16,188 nucleotides of DNA from Betaproteobacteria bacterium (GTDB lineage Bacteria > Pseudomonadota > Gammaproteobacteria > Burkholderiales > SG8-39), in NCBI GenBank assembly GCA_012274205.1, contig JAAOZY010000315.1, positions 1 through 16,188 of the forward strand. The letters run 5' to 3'. A model generated the notes under the pieces. The model was not told the origin of the DNA and did not search any database. It saw only the letters and a list, made by a program, of their open reading frames with translations. Positions 7,907 through 15,470 of the stretch are shown piece by piece (the stretch's first letter is position 1; the number at the start of each line of letters is the position of its first letter). The position numbers and the translations under genes are program-made.

Positions 7907-8778
7907 AGAATCTAAAAGAGCCGCTCGAACTTAGCGCTCCCCTGGCGCGGCGACTCGCGCCACAGCTATGCCGCAAAGATCCCGCCACCGGTGAAAGCTG
8001 CTCCTGGTATCACGGCTTCTGGCAATGCCTCAGACTGATGGAACTCGTGGTCACTCCGGCACATCACGCCGCCTTCTATCAGCGTGCGCTTCAGTCCATC
8101 CCCAGCGGCAACGGCGCGCCGCGAGTACTGATCAGCGGCGCAGCGGATTATTCGATGCTGGCGCATGTGCTCGCTATCTACCGGGAGCGCGGGGTCGAAC
8201 CCGCCGTGACCGTAGTCGACCGCTGCGACACTGCGCTTTACCTCAACCGCTGGTATGCCGAGCACGCGTCCGCCGCCGTGGAGTGCAGCCGGTCGGATAT
8301 TCTCGAGTACACTGCCAGCGCCCCATTCGACGCGGTATGCACCCATTCGTTTCTCGGTCAGTTCGTCCCCGATGAGCGTATCCGCTTGCTCACAAAATGG
8401 CGTCAATTGCTGCGTCCCGGCGGCGCCGTCATCACGGCGAACAAGGTGAGAGCCACGGCCGGCGCAGAGCCGGCAGGGTTTTCGCCCGGGCAGGCGCAAT
8501 CATTCCGCGCCGCAGTGCTGCACAAGGCCGCGGCCCTGCGCGCCATCTGGCAAGCGGACCCCGCCGAAATCGTGCTTGAAGCCGAAGTTTACATGAACGA
8601 ACTGCGGCCTTGGCCGGTGCGCTCGCGCGAGGAGATTCGACAACTGTTCGAAGCTTGCGGCCTTAAAGTGGTTGAACTTTCCGATGCGACCCATGCGCCC
8701 GCTGCTGGGCGGCAAACAGGGGCATCGGCGTCCCCGGGAAGCGGGGACGGCGTGCAGATTATCGCGACCCGCCTGTGA
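7903..8778 (+). CDS. Class I SAM-dependent methyltransferase
   Basis: This protein of about 291 residues has a Rossmann methyltransferase core. The SAM-binding motif I region is VLISGAADYSM (75-85), a variant of the glycine-rich loop. The acidic end of strand 2 is VVDRCD (Asp106). FDAVCTHSFLGQF and LLRPGGAVI form motifs like those of small-molecule methyltransferases. The start is taken as GTG at 7903, overlapping the TGA of the GT4 gene (GTGA). The frame stays open back to an ATG at 7792, but that would overlap the GT4 gene by 115 bp. The last 20 bp overlap the convergent ligase B. It probably methylates the product of the two glycosyltransferases or a ligase substrate; the acceptor is unknown. 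Confidence 0.82.
   Translation: MKNLKEPLELSAPLARRLAPQLCRKDPATGESCSWYHGFWQCLRLMELVVTPAHHAAFYQRALQSIPSGNGAPRVLISGAADYSMLAHVLAIYRERGVEPAVTVVDRCDTALYLNRWYAEHASAAVECSRSDILEYTASAPFDAVCTHSFLGQFVPDERIRLLTKWRQLLRPGGAVITANKVRATAGAEPAGFSPGQAQSFRAAVLHKAAALRAIWQADPAEIVLEAEVYMNELRPWPVRSREEIRQLFEACGLKVVELSDATHAPAAGRQTGASASPGSGDGVQIIATRL
8729..8749. terminator. Hairpin at the convergent gene ends
   Basis: CGTCCCCG (8729-8736) and CGGGGACG (8742-8749) form a perfect 8-bp stem with a 5-base loop, GGAAG. It lies inside the last codons of the methyltransferase and 10 bp beyond the stop codon of the convergent ligase B. No U-tract follows on either strand, so it is not a textbook intrinsic terminator. A bidirectional pause or 3'-end stabiliser is possible. 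Confidence 0.35.
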
Positions 8779-10150
8779 CTCCCGGAGAAACCTCGCACAC
8801 AAAATCCTCGTACTTGCCACCGACACCGCGCGCGATCTTATCGCGGTAGGCAAAGCTGACGCGAAATCCGGCCGGCAGGCGAGACTGAATCAGCGCGCGC
8901 AGGACACTCTCCTGCTCCGGCGATAGTGCGCTCGCCGTCACCAGCCGCGCCTCGATCAAATCGTATTCGATCTGCGCAAATTGAATTTGACTGATCGAAT
9001 CGAACAAGGCAAGCGAGCGCGTTCCAAACGTGGGCCAATAACGCTCGCCGGTCGCCGTTACCAGCATGTTGCGCACCCTGCCGGCGACGCGGCGCAGCAC
9101 CGGCAGACCTCTGCCGCATGGGCAGGGATCCCCCGGTTCGGCGTAGTCACCCAGCTCGTAGCGAATCAGCGGCATGGCAAAATTGTGCAGACAAGTAACT
9201 ACGACGCGCCCGAGTTGTCCTGGGCCGCAGGGCCGATCCCGCTCGTCGAGGATCTCGACCAGGACGCCTTCCTCCAGCGTGTGATAGTGCTCATGCCGCG
9301 GACATTGCAGCGCGATATAACCAACTTCGTCCGCAGTGTAGACATCGGTTACAGGTACCGACCAGGCTTTGCGGCACAGCGCGCGCACTTCCGGCGTCAG
9401 TACTTCGCCCAATGTGCGCAGTTCGCGTATTTTCCGTAGGCGGTTTTCCCCTGCAATAGTCAGCCTTGCCAGTTCGGCCGCAATCGAGGGATAAGTCATC
9501 AGATAGTCGGGTTGCTGTAGCTCCAGCCAGCGCAACTGGTCCTGCACGCTGCCGGCCACGCCGATAACCACCGATGGGCCATCCTCCACCAGGCCGGCAG
9601 TGGCCAGTCCCCAATGCTCGAACTCGCCGGCGCCGATGCTGTGCCGTATGGTCGCGAGCTTGCCGCGCAGATCGCGTCGATGCCAAGCATGGTCGCGCAA
9701 GGCAAACACGTTCCAGAACAAGCCTAAAAGCTGCGTTTTAAGTACGCGCACCGTGGCGCCGGTCGAACCGGAACTTTTCGACTCGCTTACGTCGCCATGT
9801 CCAGGGGGAATATTGCCGCTTTTCAGATTTTCGAACTGCTCCTGCAATTCGCGCCGTGTGAGCGTAGGCAGGGCGGCGAAGCGCTCGAACGTGAGTGGCG
9901 TCGCAGGATCGTAGACTGCGCTCCAGCGATTGCGGTAATAGGGAACCGTAGCGTGTGCGTGTCGCAGCAGGACTTGCAGTTGCTGCAATTGACGTTCGCG
10001 CAACTGATCCAAAGGTAGCCACTGCGATCTGTCGAGCCAGAACAACAGTGATAGCACAGTAGCTCCCCCTGGAGCGGGCAATGCCGGCCAGCTTACGCCC
10101 GGTACGCTGCTTTGAAATTGCCAGAATGGCGGATCGTCGATTCTTTTCAC
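8759..10150 (-). CDS. PaaK/CapK-type adenylate-forming ligase (copy B)
   Basis: This is a second phenylacetate-CoA ligase-like enzyme (463 residues), clearly paralogous to the one at 3959-5344 over its whole length. Examples are the shared VVVT-x-LHNFA, LIRY, CPCGRGLP and SQWLP segments. Motifs are the P-loop SSGSTGAT (126-133), YTADEVG (271-277), RYELGD (330-335), CPCGR (343-347) and catalytic Lys446 in GVGGKYEDF. The start is GTG at 10150, with no strong ribosome site in front. The N-terminus aligns in length with copy A. It converges on the methyltransferase with a 20-bp overlap and diverges from the molybdenum-hydroxylase operon. P-loop and adenylation motifs differ in detail from copy A, so the two may use different acids. 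The substrate is unknown. Confidence 0.88.
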   Translation of the reverse strand: MKRIDDPPFWQFQSSVPGVSWPALPAPGGATVLSLLFWLDRSQWLPLDQLRERQLQQLQVLLRHAHATVPYYRNRWSAVYDPATPLTFERFAALPTLTRRELQEQFENLKSGNIPPGHGDVSESKSSGSTGATVRVLKTQLLGLFWNVFALRDHAWHRRDLRGKLATIRHSIGAGEFEHWGLATAGLVEDGPSVVIGVAGSVQDQLRWLELQQPDYLMTYPSIAAELARLTIAGENRLRKIRELRTLGEVLTPEVRALCRKAWSVPVTDVYTADEVGYIALQCPRHEHYHTLEEGVLVEILDERDRPCGPGQLGRVVVTCLHNFAMPLIRYELGDYAEPGDPCPCGRGLPVLRRVAGRVRNMLVTATGERYWPTFGTRSLALFDSISQIQFAQIEYDLIEARLVTASALSPEQESVLRALIQSRLPAGFRVSFAYRDKIARGVGGKYEDFVCEVSPGVTGGSR

Positions 10151-10354
10151 TAATCGGGGGCGAACGTCGCGTTCGAACGATGGTTTGTCTGTACTGGCTG
10201 GATTCTAGTCAAATCACGGTTGGCATCATAGGTTTGTTTGTTGTCGCTGCCTGCGACGCCGGCTTGCGTCCACCGGCCGCATTGGGACGACGTCCGGAAT
10301 CCATGTCTGTGGAGTTGTGCTAAATTAAGCTGCAATGACGACGGAGTGCAATTC
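10151..10354. promoter_or_regulatory. Divergent intergenic region, ligase B / molybdenum hydroxylase
   Basis: These 204 bases separate two divergent genes and should hold both promoters. An inverted repeat CGAACG-TCG-CGTTCG (10161-10175) overlaps the perfect palindrome CGTTCGAACG (10170-10179), about 11-29 bp from the ligase B start. Toward the hydroxylase, TGCTAAATT (10318-10326) resembles an extended -10, with no good -35 box. GGAG at 10343-10346 is placed 8 nt before the ATG at 10355. All promoter and operator calls here are tentative. Confidence 0.3.
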
Positions 10355-11194
10355 ATGCCAGCGTATTTGCGCCCGAACACGACGGCGGAGGCGTTTGCCG
10401 CGCTCGCGCAAGGCCGGTTCACGGTGCTCGCCGGCGGCAACGATTACTAGCCGGAGCGGGTGGGCAAGCCGCTCGAGGAAGATATCCTCGACATCAGCGC
10501 CATCGCCGACGTGCGCGGCATCCGCGAGGAAGCGCAGCACTGGCGCATCGGCGCCACCACCAGCTGGAGCGAACTTATCGGCGCCGCGCTGCCGCCGCTG
10601 TTCGACGGCCTGAAGCTCGCCGCGCGCGAAGTCGGCGGAGTGCAGATCCAGAACGCGGGCACTCTCGCCGGCAATCTGTGCAATGCTTCGCCCGCGGCCG
10701 ACGGCGTGCCGCCGCTGCTCGCCCTCGATTCGCGCGTCGAAATCGCCGATGCTGCTGGCGCGAGGCAGGTCGCGCTCGCGGATTTCATCCTCGGCAACCG
10801 CAGGACCCTGCTGCGCCCGGACCAGTTGCTCACCGCCATCCTAGTGCCCAAGCCGGCGCATGCCGCGCGCAGTCATTTCGTCAAGCTCGGTTCGCGCAAG
10901 TACCTCGTGGTTTCGATCGTCATGGCCGCGGCCACGCTGGAAATCGACGCCGGGCGCGTGGGCTCTGCGCGCATCGCGGTCGGCGCCGCCTCCGCCGCCG
11001 CGCAGCGCCTGCCGCTGCTCGAAGCCGCCGTGCTCGGCCAGCGCTGCGATGCCAACCTGGGCGCGCAGGTGCAGGCGGCGCATCTCGCCGCGCTCGCGCC
11101 GATCGACGACATGCGCGCGAGCGGCGCATACCGTCTGGATGCGGCGCTGGTGCTGCTGCAGCGCCTGCTCTCCGAACTTGGGGCGCTCACATGA
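10355..11194 (+). pseudogene. FAD subunit of a molybdenum hydroxylase (CoxM-like), interrupted by in-frame TAG
   Basis: In the xanthine dehydrogenase family this subunit passes electrons from the iron-sulfur centres to FAD. With the TAG read through, the frame is 279 residues, the normal full length. GGAG stands 8 nt before the ATG. The FAD loop LAGGNDY (codons 25-31) is followed at codon 32 (10448-10450) by TAG, then PERVGKPLEEDILDI in the same frame. Relatives usually have Tyr or Phe at this place, so a single change of a TAC or TAT codon would explain it. There is no frameshift. The second FAD motif (TLAGNLCNASPAAD) and the rest are intact. The end overlaps the next gene as ATGA. It may be a fresh nonsense mutation, a read error, a suppressed codon, or a gene that restarts at 10460. 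Confidence 0.75.
10460..11194 (+). CDS. Downstream open part of the FAD subunit (possible restart)
   Basis: This is the 244-residue stretch that automatic gene callers would report, starting at GTG 10460, 10 bases after the TAG. A GGAG at 10453-10456 lies only 3 nt before it, so re-initiation after the upstream stop is conceivable but not strong. The protein keeps the second FAD motif and the C-terminal CO-dehydrogenase flavoprotein domain. It lacks the N-terminal LAGGNDY loop, which holds the FAD pyrophosphate in this family, so it would probably not bind FAD normally. The C-terminal two thirds show no decay: no other stop or frameshift, and the coupling to the next gene is preserved. Confidence 0.6.
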   Translation: MGKPLEEDILDISAIADVRGIREEAQHWRIGATTSWSELIGAALPPLFDGLKLAAREVGGVQIQNAGTLAGNLCNASPAADGVPPLLALDSRVEIADAAGARQVALADFILGNRRTLLRPDQLLTAILVPKPAHAARSHFVKLGSRKYLVVSIVMAAATLEIDAGRVGSARIAVGAASAAAQRLPLLEAAVLGQRCDANLGAQVQAAHLAALAPIDDMRASGAYRLDAALVLLQRLLSELGALT

Positions 11195-13986
11195 ATCGGC
11201 CCAAAGTGGAGTTCGAGGCGCGCGCGATACGCTTCGCCGTCAACGGCCGATCCTTCGAGTTTTGCGGAAATCCCGCCAAACGCCTCGCCGACGTGCTGCG
11301 CGACGATTTCGGCCTCACCGGCACCAAGATCGGCTGCAACGCCGGCGATTGCGGCGCTTGCACCGTGCTGCTCGACGGCAGGCAAGTGTGCTCCTGCCTC
11401 ACCGCGGTGGCGCAGGTGCAGGGGCGCGCGGTCACCACCGTTGAAGGCCTGGCGCAAAACGGCAGGCTGTCGGCGCTGCAGCGCGCCTTCCACCAGCACG
11501 GCGCGGCGCAATGCGGCATCTGCACGCCGGGCATGCTCATCGCTGCTTCCGACCTGCTCGCGCGCAATCCGCGCCCTGCCGCCGAGGAAGTGAAGGACGC
11601 GCTCGGCGGCGTGCTCTGCCGCTGCACCGGCTATCAGAAGATCATCGAGGCGGTGCTCGATGCGGCGCTGGCCGAGCCCGCGCCCGCGGGCGCTGCGCTT
11701 CTACCCGCGGCCGGCGCCCTCCTGCCCGCAGCGGGTGCCGCCGTCGGCGCGCGCGTGCCCAAGGTGGATGGTTTGCCCAAGCTCACCGGCGCGGAGCGCT
11801 ACGGCGCCGACGCCATCCCTGCCGACGCCTTGTGGCTGCGCGTCGCACGCTCGCCCTACCATCACGCGCGCATCGAGCTCGGCGATGTTGACGCCTTCAC
11901 CGCCGCGCATCCGGGCATAGCGCGCGTGCTCAGCGCGCGCGACGTGCCCAGCAACGGTTTCGGCATTTATCCGCACATCAAGGACCAGCCGGTGCTGGCC
12001 GACGCAGTCGCACGTTTTCGCGGCGAAGCCGTGCTCGCAATTGCGGGGACGCGCACCGCGCTCGAAGCGCTGCGCGAAGACGAGCTGCCGCTGCGCTTTA
12101 CCGAACTGCCGCCGGTCATGGGCCTGGACGCGGCGCAGGCGCCGGGCGCGCCGCTGGTGCAGGCGGACAAACCGGGCAACCTGCTGCTCGACGGCTGGGT
12201 GAGGAAGGGCGATGCGGCGGCGGCGTTCGCCGGCTGCGCCGCCACGGCCGTAGCCACGTTCGAAACCGGCTTCGTCGAGCACGCTTATATCGAGCCCGAG
12301 GCGGGCTGGGCGCGGCGCGTCGGCGAGCGCCTCGAAATCCACGTCACCACGCAGACGCCTTACATGGACCGCGACGAAATGGCCGTGGTGATGAAGCTCG
12401 AGCGCGAGCAGATCCGCATCGTGCCCAGCGCCTGCGGCGGCGGCTTCGGCGGCAAGCTCGATCTGTCGGTGCAACCGCTGATCGGTCTTGCTGCCTGGCT
12501 GCTCGGCAAGCCGGTGGCCTGCGTCTATACGCGGCCCGAAAGCATGGCGGCCAGCACCAAGCGCCACCCTTCGCGCATCCGCATCAAAGCCGGCTGCGAT
12601 GCAATCGGCAAGCTGATCGCCATCGAGACCGAAGCCGATTTCGACACCGGCGCCTACGCCAGCTGGGGGCCGACCGTGGCTACGCGCGTGCCCATCCACG
12701 CGAGCGGCCCCTACTTCGTGCCGCACGTCAGCGCGCGCGGCCGCGCCTTTTTCACCCACTGCCATCCGTCCGGCGCCTTCCGCGGCTTCGGCGTGCCGCA
12801 GGGTGCGATCGCGCACGAGGCGATGATGGATGAATTGGCCGACAAGATGGGCATGGACCGGCTCGCGTTTCGCCGGCTGAACGCGCTCAAGGCGGGCGAC
12901 GCCACCGCCACCGGACAGGTGCTCGCGCATTCGGCCGGCTTGCCCCAATGCCTGGACGCGCTGAAACCGCACTGGGACCGCGCGCTCGCCGCCTGCGCCG
13001 CGTTCAACCAGGCCGCCGGGCCGAAGCGCCGCGGCGCCGGCCTCGGCTGCATGTGGTACGGCATCGGCAATACCGCACTGTCCAACCCTTCGACCATGCG
13101 CATCGGCCTGTCCGCCAAGGGCGGGCTGACGCTGTACAACGGCGCGGTGGACATCGGCCAGGGCTCGAACACCATCCTCACCCAGATCGCTGCCGATGCG
13201 CTCGGCCTGCCGATGGCGCAGTTCTGTCTCGTCATGGGCGACACCGATCTCACCGCCGACGCCGGCAAGACCTCCGCCTCGCGCCAGACCTTCGTCTCGG
13301 GCAAGGCGGCCGAACTGGCCGGGCAGGATTTGCGACGCAAGCTGCTCGGGTTGCTCGAAGCCTCGGCGGACGCCGTCCTCAGCCTCGACGGCAGCCAAGT
13401 AAAGGCGCGCGACGCCAAGGGCGAGCACTGCTACGACCTCGCCTGGCTGCCGCCGCGCCACGGCGAGGACGTGCTGCGCGGCGAAGGCAGCTTCGATCCG
13501 CCCACCAGCCCGCAGGATGCGGACGGCCAGGGCGTGCCCTACGCCACCTATGCGTTCGCGGCGCAGCTGGCGGTGGTCGAGGTCGACATGGAGCTGGGCA
13601 CGGTGAAGGTGCTCGAAATCGTCGCCGCGCACGACGTGGGCAAGGCCATCAATCCGATCCAGGTCGAAGGCCAGATCCATGGCGGCGTGATGCAGGGACT
13701 GGGCCTCGCGCTGATGGAGGAATATCTGCCGGGCCGGACCGAAAATCTGCACGACTACCTGATCCCGACCATAGGCGATATGCCGAAGATGCAATGCATC
13801 CTGATCGAGGATGCCGAGCCCCTGGGCCCGTCCGGCGCGAAAGGCGTGGGTGAGCCCGGCCTGATCCCGACCGCGCCGGCGATACTGGGCGCCATCCACA
13901 ATGCCACCGGCGTGCGCATGCAGCGGGTGCCGGTGCTGCCGCACCGGCTGCGCGCGGCCCTGAAACAACAGGCGGAGAGCGATTGA
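11191..13986 (+). CDS. Fused [2Fe-2S]-molybdopterin subunit of a xanthine dehydrogenase-family hydroxylase
   Basis: This 931-residue protein joins two subunits that are often separate. Residues 1-160 are the CoxS-type domain: Cys49, 54, 57 and 69 bind the plant-ferredoxin-type cluster, and Cys108, 111, 143 and 145 (CGIC, then CRC) bind the second. After an Ala/Pro linker (161-188) comes the CoxL/HcrA-type molybdenum domain from VPKVDGLPKLTGAERYGAD. It carries CGGGFGGK (415-422), AFRGFG (529-534) and the active-site glutamate in GVGEPG (Glu888). The enzyme should hydroxylate an N-heterocycle, aldehyde or similar substrate using water. The ATG at 11191 overlaps the FAD gene stop (ATGA), and the TGA overlaps the next ATG. 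The frame is open upstream to 10678, but that part overlaps the FAD gene out of frame and is not used. No CoxL selenocysteine or signal peptide is seen. Confidence 0.92.
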   Translation: MNRPKVEFEARAIRFAVNGRSFEFCGNPAKRLADVLRDDFGLTGTKIGCNAGDCGACTVLLDGRQVCSCLTAVAQVQGRAVTTVEGLAQNGRLSALQRAFHQHGAAQCGICTPGMLIAASDLLARNPRPAAEEVKDALGGVLCRCTGYQKIIEAVLDAALAEPAPAGAALLPAAGALLPAAGAAVGARVPKVDGLPKLTGAERYGADAIPADALWLRVARSPYHHARIELGDVDAFTAAHPGIARVLSARDVPSNGFGIYPHIKDQPVLADAVARFRGEAVLAIAGTRTALEALREDELPLRFTELPPVMGLDAAQAPGAPLVQADKPGNLLLDGWVRKGDAAAAFAGCAATAVATFETGFVEHAYIEPEAGWARRVGERLEIHVTTQTPYMDRDEMAVVMKLEREQIRIVPSACGGGFGGKLDLSVQPLIGLAAWLLGKPVACVYTRPESMAASTKRHPSRIRIKAGCDAIGKLIAIETEADFDTGAYASWGPTVATRVPIHASGPYFVPHVSARGRAFFTHCHPSGAFRGFGVPQGAIAHEAMMDELADKMGMDRLAFRRLNALKAGDATATGQVLAHSAGLPQCLDALKPHWDRALAACAAFNQAAGPKRRGAGLGCMWYGIGNTALSNPSTMRIGLSAKGGLTLYNGAVDIGQGSNTILTQIAADALGLPMAQFCLVMGDTDLTADAGKTSASRQTFVSGKAAELAGQDLRRKLLGLLEASADAVLSLDGSQVKARDAKGEHCYDLAWLPPRHGEDVLRGEGSFDPPTSPQDADGQGVPYATYAFAAQLAVVEVDMELGTVKVLEIVAAHDVGKAINPIQVEGQIHGGVMQGLGLALMEEYLPGRTENLHDYLIPTIGDMPKMQCILIEDAEPLGPSGAKGVGEPGLIPTAPAILGAIHNATGVRMQRVPVLPHRLRAALKQQAESD
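11698..11739 (+). repeat. Seven-codon tandem duplication in the subunit linker
   Basis: LLPAAGA occurs twice in a row (residues 170-176 and 177-183) in the linker between the iron-sulfur and molybdenum domains. The two 21-base units differ at five positions, all third codon positions and all synonymous. This suggests an old duplication kept at protein level, or convergent low-complexity composition. Confidence 0.55.
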
Positions 13987-15470
13987 TGCGCGAAGACACC
14001 TATCAGGGCGAAGTCATCGCCGATCCGAAAGCGAAGGACGCCAAAGGCATACGCTGCGACGCCTGCCCGGTGCTGTGCCTGGTGAAGCCGAACGACTTCG
14101 GCGCCTGCGACCGCTACACCAATGTCGCGGGCAGGCTCACGCGCGTCGATCCGCTGGTGATCACGCAACAGCCCGACGCCAGGCTGGTGAAATTCCTCGA
14201 CCGGGAATGGGACGGCAGCCTGCTGCCGGATTCGCCGGTGTTCGTGACCGGCGTCGGCGCCACCACCACCTATCCCGACTACAAGCCTGCGCCCTTCATC
14301 GTGTCCTCCAAGGTCGAAGGCGTGGATATGGTGACTGTGGTCACCGAAGGCATATTCAGCTACTGCGGCGTGAAGCTCAAGATCGACACCGACCGCTACC
14401 TCGGGCCGGAGCTCGCGGCGGTGCGCGTCGACGGCGAGCAGATCGGCCATGTGACCACCGCGGAATACGGCTCGCAGATGCTGTCCATCGGCGGCGTGCA
14501 TCACCTCACCGGCGGCGGCAAGAAGGAAGGCCGCGTCACCTGCGACTCGCTGCTGAAGCTGTGCAACAAGGAGGCGGTCGAGCTCGCCATCGACGGCGGC
14601 GCCAGCGTCGTGGTTCAAGCGGGCAAGGCGCCCATCGTCAACGGGGTCGCCGAAACGCGCATGCGCGTCGGCTGCGGCTCGGCCACCATCGGCATATTCG
14701 CGCCGCAGTGGATCGGCCATGCGGACGAAGTCATCGTCGTCGACGATCACATCACCGGCGTGCTGTCCGAGCACCAGGCGGGAAAATTCCTCGACATGCG
14801 CCCGGCCGGCATCAAGATCCGCGGCAAGCGCTCCACGCCGGGACGCTACTTCCAGGTGTCCGAGCCCGGCCTCGGCTGGGGCGGCACCAAATTGACCGAC
14901 CCGCTCTCCATCATCGAGAAGATCGACCCCAAGACCGCGTGGCCGGGCATGCGCCTGCTGATGGTATCGACCACGGGCGAACACGCCGCCTGGTTCGTGC
15001 TCGACCGGGACTTGAAGCCGCAGCCGGCGCAAATGCCGGCGGCGATCACCAAGGTGGTGGAGCGCATCGCGGAGAACTGCGAGCCGGCGCTGTGCACCGT
15101 CTTGTTCATGGCCGGCGCCGGCGGCAGCCTGCGCGCCGGCATCACCGAGAACCCGGTGCGGCTGACGCAGTCGATCAAGGCGGCGCTGACGCGCGTGACC
15201 AGCGGCGGCGCGCCGGTGTACGTCTGGCCCGGCGGCGGCATCACCTTCATGGTCGACGTGACGCGCATGCCGGAGAAGTCTTTCGGTTACGTGCCCACGC
15301 CGGCCATCGTCGCGCCGATCGAGTTCACCCTGCGCCTCGATCGCTATGCCGCACTCGGCGGCTACGCCGGCCGCGTGCTCAGCGTCGAAGAAGTGCTGAA
15401 ACAGTCGGCCTACGTCAACCAGCGCTGGCGCGACGAGAATCCCTGGCCGCTGACGAAGGATCTTACTTGA
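13986..15470 (+). CDS. 6-hydroxynicotinate reductase-like iron-sulfur protein
   Basis: This 494-residue protein resembles the Hnr family, known from nicotinate fermentation in Eubacterium barkeri, where Hnr reduces the ring of 6-hydroxynicotinate. The N-terminus has four close cysteines (Cys24, 27, 31, 41; CDACPVLC then ACDRY), a ferredoxin-like cluster site. Further cysteines occur in FSYCG, TCDSLLKLC, VGCGS and NCEPALC. A GVGATTTYPD stretch (VGATTT at 90-95) resembles the GAT core at which ApbE enzymes attach FMN. I chose ATG 13986 because GGAG (13974-13977) is 8 nt before it; it overlaps the TGA of the hydroxylase gene. The ending overlaps the UPF0280 start. The family assignment is from remembered sequence features. 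The actual substrate is not established, and an aerobic role may differ. Confidence 0.75.
   Translation: MREDTYQGEVIADPKAKDAKGIRCDACPVLCLVKPNDFGACDRYTNVAGRLTRVDPLVITQQPDARLVKFLDREWDGSLLPDSPVFVTGVGATTTYPDYKPAPFIVSSKVEGVDMVTVVTEGIFSYCGVKLKIDTDRYLGPELAAVRVDGEQIGHVTTAEYGSQMLSIGGVHHLTGGGKKEGRVTCDSLLKLCNKEAVELAIDGGASVVVQAGKAPIVNGVAETRMRVGCGSATIGIFAPQWIGHADEVIVVDDHITGVLSEHQAGKFLDMRPAGIKIRGKRSTPGRYFQVSEPGLGWGGTKLTDPLSIIEKIDPKTAWPGMRLLMVSTTGEHAAWFVLDRDLKPQPAQMPAAITKVVERIAENCEPALCTVLFMAGAGGSLRAGITENPVRLTQSIKAALTRVTSGGAPVYVWPGGGITFMVDVTRMPEKSFGYVPTPAIVAPIEFTLRLDRYAALGGYAGRVLSVEEVLKQSAYVNQRWRDENPWPLTKDLT

Noticed and set aside
10206..10213. CTAGTCA in the ligase B/hydroxylase gap as a third copy of the tpsA/tpsB motif
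   Set aside because: Only seven bases match, and the flanks do not, so it is at chance level.
10678..11190. N-terminal extension of the molybdenum subunit back to 10678
   Set aside because: This part overlaps the FAD subunit out of frame and is Arg-rich. The ferredoxin-like domain begins naturally at the ATG at 11191, which overlaps the FAD gene stop.
11701..13968. A 755-codon open frame on the minus strand
   Set aside because: It lies exactly opposite the molybdenum subunit, whose motifs are unmistakable. The translation is rich in Arg, Ala, Gly and His with no recognisable domain. Long antisense frames are common in GC-rich coding DNA.
13755..15032. A 425-codon open frame on the minus strand
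   Set aside because: It spans two coupled plus-strand genes (hydroxylase end and reductase) and has only antisense-type composition.
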